Shown one piece after another: positions 24,062 to 27,297 of a stretch of 27,297 nucleotides of DNA (within the stretch, counting starts at the first letter, position 1; each line of letters begins with the position of its first letter). The position numbers and the translations under genes were made by a program. The DNA comes from UBA1858 sp964636225. Its GTDB lineage: Bacteria > Pseudomonadota > Gammaproteobacteria > UBA4575. The notes under the pieces are model-generated. The model saw only the letters and a program-made list of their open reading frames with translations, was not told the DNA's origin and ran no database searches. The DNA is taken from NCBI GenBank assembly GCA_964636225.1, contig CAZWQM010000018.1, positions 1 through 27,297 on the forward strand. Reading direction: 5' to 3'.

Positions 24062-25542
24062 TGATTAATCAGTTTATAAATTGCAGGAAATAAATCTTCT
24101 GCCAAGAGACCGCGTGTTCCCTGCTGCGAGATAAGCTCTGCGGCAATCCCGTGTATCATGACACCAGTATTGGCCGCATCCAATAAGGACAGTCCCTGTC
24201 CTGCCAGGCTGGCTATCATGCCAGCTAATATGTCGCCCGAGCCGCCGGTGGCAAGACTGACGTTGCCACGGGTACAAAAGTAAAGATTTTGATCATGGCA
24301 GATGAGTGTTCCAGCGCCCTTGAGCACCGCCACGCCTGAATATTGTTCCTGAATGGCCAGCGCCGAAGATCGGCGATTAAGCTGGATTTCCTGTGTGTTG
24401 CAGGCCAGTAGTTGAGCCGCTTCTCCCGGATGCGGTGTGAGGATCCAGTGATCACACTGGCCAGGGTTATTGCCCAGCAGGCGCAAAGCATCGGCATCAA
24501 GGACCATGGGCTTGCGTGTCTCCAGCACGCGTGCAAACAGTTTTTGTGCCCATTTATCCTGACCCAGGCCGGGGCCAATTAAAACCACATCTGCCTTTTG
24601 CATTAGATCAGCAAGGTCGCGAGGTTCGTGTATGCCACGTACCATCAAAGAACCGCAACCGCTGGCAATTGCTGCAACATTGTCCGGGTGAGATGCCACG
24701 CTGACCAGTCCCGCTCCGGTTCTGGCGGCCCCTTCAGCTGCCAGGCGAGCGGCATTGGGATAGCCAACATTTCCTCCAATCACCAGAACATGACCATACA
24801 GATTCTTATAGCCATCCTGCTTGCGTGCCGGTAGTAGTGTCATTGGCAGAGTTTCACTTAAGGTCATGCCGAGAGGTTTGGCTGCTTCAAAAACCACCTC
24901 GGGAAGGTTCAGTGAATCGACTTCAATCTTGCCGCAGTAATTACGTGATTCCCCTGAAATTAAACCACTCTTTAAACCAATAAATGTGAGTGTGTTGTTC
25001 GCATAAATGGCAGGACCCATGGGGTTTCCGGTTTCAGCACTCAGCCCGGAAGGTATGTCTATAGATAGAACCGGGACTGGAGTTCTATTAATGGCATTAA
25101 TAATGTCGGCAAATTCATTTTCAACTTCACGGTTGAGCCCTGTACCCAGTAGGGCATCAACGATCAGATCGCATTCGGGCAGACTGTCGCTGACATCAAT
25201 ATCTCTTCCATCATGTACGGCATAATCATTCTGTGCGCGCATTGCGTCACCACGGAGTTTGGTGATAGGCACCACGGGCATGGTGAAGCACTCAAAGTCT
25301 GCGCTATGCAGAAGCCGCGCCAGAATATAGCCATCACCCGCGTTATTACCACCGCCGGTAATTACCAGAATACGTCTGGCTTTAGGGTAATGTTGACGAA
25401 TAAACATAAAAGCGGCTTTGCCAGCGCGCTGCATAAGCTCATAACTTTTAATACCATGCTGCTCGATTGCGCTAGACTCAAGGTCCAGGATCTGCTGTCT
25501 GGAGTAGACTGGGTATTGTTTTCGGCTATTAATAAAATTCAT
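24058..25542 (-). CDS. nnr: Bifunctional NAD(P)H-hydrate repair enzyme Nnr
   Basis: Nnr repairs damaged NAD(P)H hydrate: the N-terminal YjeF_N epimerase interconverts R and S forms, and the C-terminal ribokinase-like dehydratase removes water with ADP/ATP. The 494 residues contain TGGGNNAGDGY in the epimerase domain (1-220) and, after KQDGYKNLYGHVLVIGGNVGY, the dehydratase with GPGLGQD, TPHPGEAA and GGSGDILAGMIA (nucleotide-binding). It is divergent from queG. Its 5' end is overlapped on the other strand by a non-coding extension of the queG frame. Confidence 0.96.
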   Translation of the reverse strand: MNFINSRKQYPVYSRQQILDLESSAIEQHGIKSYELMQRAGKAAFMFIRQHYPKARRILVITGGGNNAGDGYILARLLHSADFECFTMPVVPITKLRGDAMRAQNDYAVHDGRDIDVSDSLPECDLIVDALLGTGLNREVENEFADIINAINRTPVPVLSIDIPSGLSAETGNPMGPAIYANNTLTFIGLKSGLISGESRNYCGKIEVDSLNLPEVVFEAAKPLGMTLSETLPMTLLPARKQDGYKNLYGHVLVIGGNVGYPNAARLAAEGAARTGAGLVSVASHPDNVAAIASGCGSLMVRGIHEPRDLADLMQKADVVLIGPGLGQDKWAQKLFARVLETRKPMVLDADALRLLGNNPGQCDHWILTPHPGEAAQLLACNTQEIQLNRRSSALAIQEQYSGVAVLKGAGTLICHDQNLYFCTRGNVSLATGGSGDILAGMIASLAGQGLSLLDAANTGVMIHGIAAELISQQGTRGLLAEDLFPAIYKLINQ

Positions 25543-25596
25543 ATTGATCCGGGTAATCTAATTTTTTTGCAAAAGCCTATCGCCACTGAACAGAGT

Positions 25597-26643
25597 ATGC
25601 AAAGTCTAATGAATAATATCCATCATTGGGCGACTGAGCTTGGATTTGATCAGCTTGGCATAAGTGATGTTGATCTGTCTGAACATGAAACCCACTTGTT
25701 GAACTGGCTTCAGTCAGGAATGCAGGGGGATATGGATTACATGCATAAACACGGCACCAAGCGCTCACGTCCTGCAGAATTGCTGCCTGGGACACTGAGA
25801 ATTATTTCTGTGCGAATGAATTATTTTCCGCCCAAAGCGCGTGATTCCATGCAGGTGCTTGAGGATGCAGAAATGGCATATATATCGCGTTATGCGTTGG
25901 GTCGTGATTATCATAAAGTGATGAGGCAGCGTTTGCAGAAGCTGGCGAGCAAAATTGAACAACAAGTCGGACCTTTTGGATATCGTGCTTTTGTTGACAG
26001 TGCCCCGGTACTTGAGAAGGCGCTGGCAAATAAGGCGGGTCTGGGCTGGATAGGCAAACATACTAATTTGCTGTCTCAGAATGCCGGATCATGGTTCTTT
26101 TTGGGGGAACTGTTTACTAATCTGCCATTGCCTGTTGATCAGTCATCATCCAGTCATTGCGGCAGTTGCCAGGCCTGTATTGAAGTCTGTCCTACTCAAG
26201 CGATTGTGGCACCTTATAAGCTCGATGCACGCAAATGTATTTCATATCTGACCATTGAACTTAAGACTTCAATTCCTGTGGAGTACCGAAAATCCATGGG
26301 AAACCGTATCTATGGCTGTGATGATTGCCAGTTGGTGTGTCCCTGGAATAAATTTTCAAAAACCTCACCATTGGCAGACTTTGCCAAAAGGCATCAGTTG
26401 GATGCGATTAGCCTGATTGAGCTTTTTTTCTGGAGTGAGCAGGATTTTTTACATTACACTGAAGGTTCTGCGATACGTCGAATTGGCTATGTCCAATGGT
26501 TAAGAAATATTGCCGTAGCACTGGGTAATGCACCGACCAGCAAGCCAGTAGTGGCAGCGTTAATGCGGCGTAAAGACGATTGCTCGGAGCTGGTTCGTGA
26601 GCATGTACAGTGGGCTCTGAAACAACATGGTGAAAAAGGCTGA
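25597..26643 (+). CDS. queG: Epoxyqueuosine reductase QueG
   Basis: QueG reduces epoxyqueuosine to queuosine in tRNA; it uses cobalamin and two [4Fe-4S] clusters. From the ATG at 25597 it has 348 residues. The N-terminal catalytic half (LGFDQLGISDVDL, then YALGRDYHKVMR and YRAFVDSAPVLEKALA) precedes two ferredoxin-type cluster motifs: CGSCQACIEVCPTQAI and GCDDCQLVCPWNKFS. C-terminal HEAT-like helices follow. The frame stays open 128 codons upstream but only as a shadow of nnr, so this start is chosen because homology begins just after it. An ATG at 25609 would also fit. Confidence 0.95.
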   Translation: MQSLMNNIHHWATELGFDQLGISDVDLSEHETHLLNWLQSGMQGDMDYMHKHGTKRSRPAELLPGTLRIISVRMNYFPPKARDSMQVLEDAEMAYISRYALGRDYHKVMRQRLQKLASKIEQQVGPFGYRAFVDSAPVLEKALANKAGLGWIGKHTNLLSQNAGSWFFLGELFTNLPLPVDQSSSSHCGSCQACIEVCPTQAIVAPYKLDARKCISYLTIELKTSIPVEYRKSMGNRIYGCDDCQLVCPWNKFSKTSPLADFAKRHQLDAISLIELFFWSEQDFLHYTEGSAIRRIGYVQWLRNIAVALGNAPTSKPVVAALMRRKDDCSELVREHVQWALKQHGEKG

Positions 26644-26644
26644 G

Positions 26645-27297
26645 ATGAAAAAGCTCGTGTTTGTACTGTTGCTGACAGGGCTGGTTATATCCCTGGTTAT
26701 ATTTCGAGTGCCATTGATAGAGCGGTTATCTCCGCAACTCTCCGGCTATTATGGTGTTGATATTCAGCAGATGGATATTCATCGCTTTGATGCGGATAAA
26801 ATCATGTTGCCTCAACTGGTTTTTCAGTATGTGGACGATTCCATGACCCTGCGAGTAGAAATTAAAGATCTTGTAGTGGACATTGATATGTTTGCAGCCA
26901 GGGTATCCAAAGTAGTTCTGGGTGATGTGCGCATAGACGGGTACGCGAAAAATTCCACGTCCTCGACTTCAAATGAGCAAAGTGTAAAAGACATCCTTCA
27001 TTCGTTGCTAATATTCCCAGTCAATATTGAACATCTTGAAATTGCCTACCATATAGATGATCAATCGCTGCTACATTTTAAGGGTAATCTTTCTTACGAC
27101 GAAAAAGCTGTTTTAAAAGGAATGCTTTACGGTACGAAGGAAGTGGCATCGGCCGTGAATATAGAGATAGGTGAGTCAAACTTTTCGATCATCTTGACAT
27201 ATAATACTTCGCTTGGGGAATCATCTAATCAAGAAATTATTAACTGGGTCGGTCATTATCAAATTGAGGATGACTGGCTGACAGTAAGTCTGGATGG
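26645..27297 (+). CDS. Partial envelope protein, YdbH/AsmA-like (runs off window)
   Basis: Starting 1 bp after queG, an ATG opens a frame that has no stop to the window end (217 codons visible). The start has a lysine then a hydrophobic signal anchor (MKKLVFVLLLTGLVISLVIF). The following sequence is a run of beta-like amphipathic segments such as LVFQYVDDSMTLRVEIKDLVVDIDM, which repeats a hydrophobic/charged alternation. This pattern fits the large inner-membrane-anchored bridge proteins of the YdbH/AsmA kind that move lipids between membranes, but short visible length makes this tentative. The junction to queG suggests co-transcription. Confidence 0.55.
   Translation, partial: MKKLVFVLLLTGLVISLVIFRVPLIERLSPQLSGYYGVDIQQMDIHRFDADKIMLPQLVFQYVDDSMTLRVEIKDLVVDIDMFAARVSKVVLGDVRIDGYAKNSTSSTSNEQSVKDILHSLLIFPVNIEHLEIAYHIDDQSLLHFKGNLSYDEKAVLKGMLYGTKEVASAVNIEIGESNFSIILTYNTSLGESSNQEIINWVGHYQIEDDWLTVSLD

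Noticed and set aside
25213..25596. 128-codon upstream extension of the queG frame
   Set aside because: It overlaps the 5' end of nnr on the opposite strand; the extension has no family-like features and the QueG homology starts at 25597.

Overview
The window is a dense chromosomal stretch of a non-enteric gammaproteobacterium. The evidence is gene order. On the minus strand, reading from high to low coordinates, it carries nnr-tsaE-amiB, then mutL-miaA-hfq-hflX-hflK-hflC-DUF2065-(hisZ)-purA, then rnr-rlmB-rpsF-rpsR-(DUF2232)-rplI-dnaB-alr. The first two blocks and rnr-rlmB-rpsF-rpsR-rplI match the order around the Escherichia coli queG-nnr-tsaE-amiB-mutL-hfq-purA-rnr-rpsF region. Departures from the enteric order are: no priB between rpsF and rpsR, a DUF2232-type membrane protein between rpsR and rplI, hisZ upstream of purA, a MutL with an endonuclease-type motif, and a short Hfq tail. 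The sequence does not let me name a genus.

Layout. 1-237: remnant of a small lipoprotein gene (minus). 318-5788: alr, dnaB, rplI, a DUF2232-like membrane protein, rpsR, rpsF and rlmB, all minus and tightly packed; this is the cell-wall, replication and ribosome block. 5807-8041: rnr. 8131-10572: a variable spot between rnr and purA with a small exported SPOR-like protein, an orphan 73-residue protein, a membrane di-iron hydroxylase of the sterol desaturase superfamily, and a GNAT acetyltransferase. 10569-19726: purA, hisZ, DUF2065, hflC, hflK, hflX, hfq, miaA and mutL, all minus, preceded by an unrecognised 115-residue gene at 19732-20079. 20104-21968: two plus-strand genes, a stand-alone RibD-reductase-like protein and a SohB-type S49 protease, inserted where enterics have amiB directly next to mutL. 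22020-25542: amiB, tsaE and nnr (minus). 25597-27297: queG and, one base downstream, the start of a large-looking anchored envelope protein that runs off the window (plus).

Functionally this is mostly housekeeping: D-alanine supply and septal amidase (alr, amiB), replication helicase and mismatch repair (dnaB, mutL), ribosome proteins and rRNA/tRNA modification (rpsF, rpsR, rplI, rlmB, miaA, tsaE, queG), RNA control (hfq, rnr, hflX), membrane proteolysis control (hflK, hflC), purine and histidine synthesis (purA, hisZ), and metabolite repair (nnr). I found no CRISPR array, insertion sequence, prophage gene, tRNA or rRNA gene. I see no convincing new multi-gene system. The least explained parts are the orphan proteins at 8862-9083 and 19732-20079, the RibD-like/SohB pair, the remnant lipoprotein gene, a perfect 11-bp inverted repeat after rpsR, and a probable bS6/bS18 leader.
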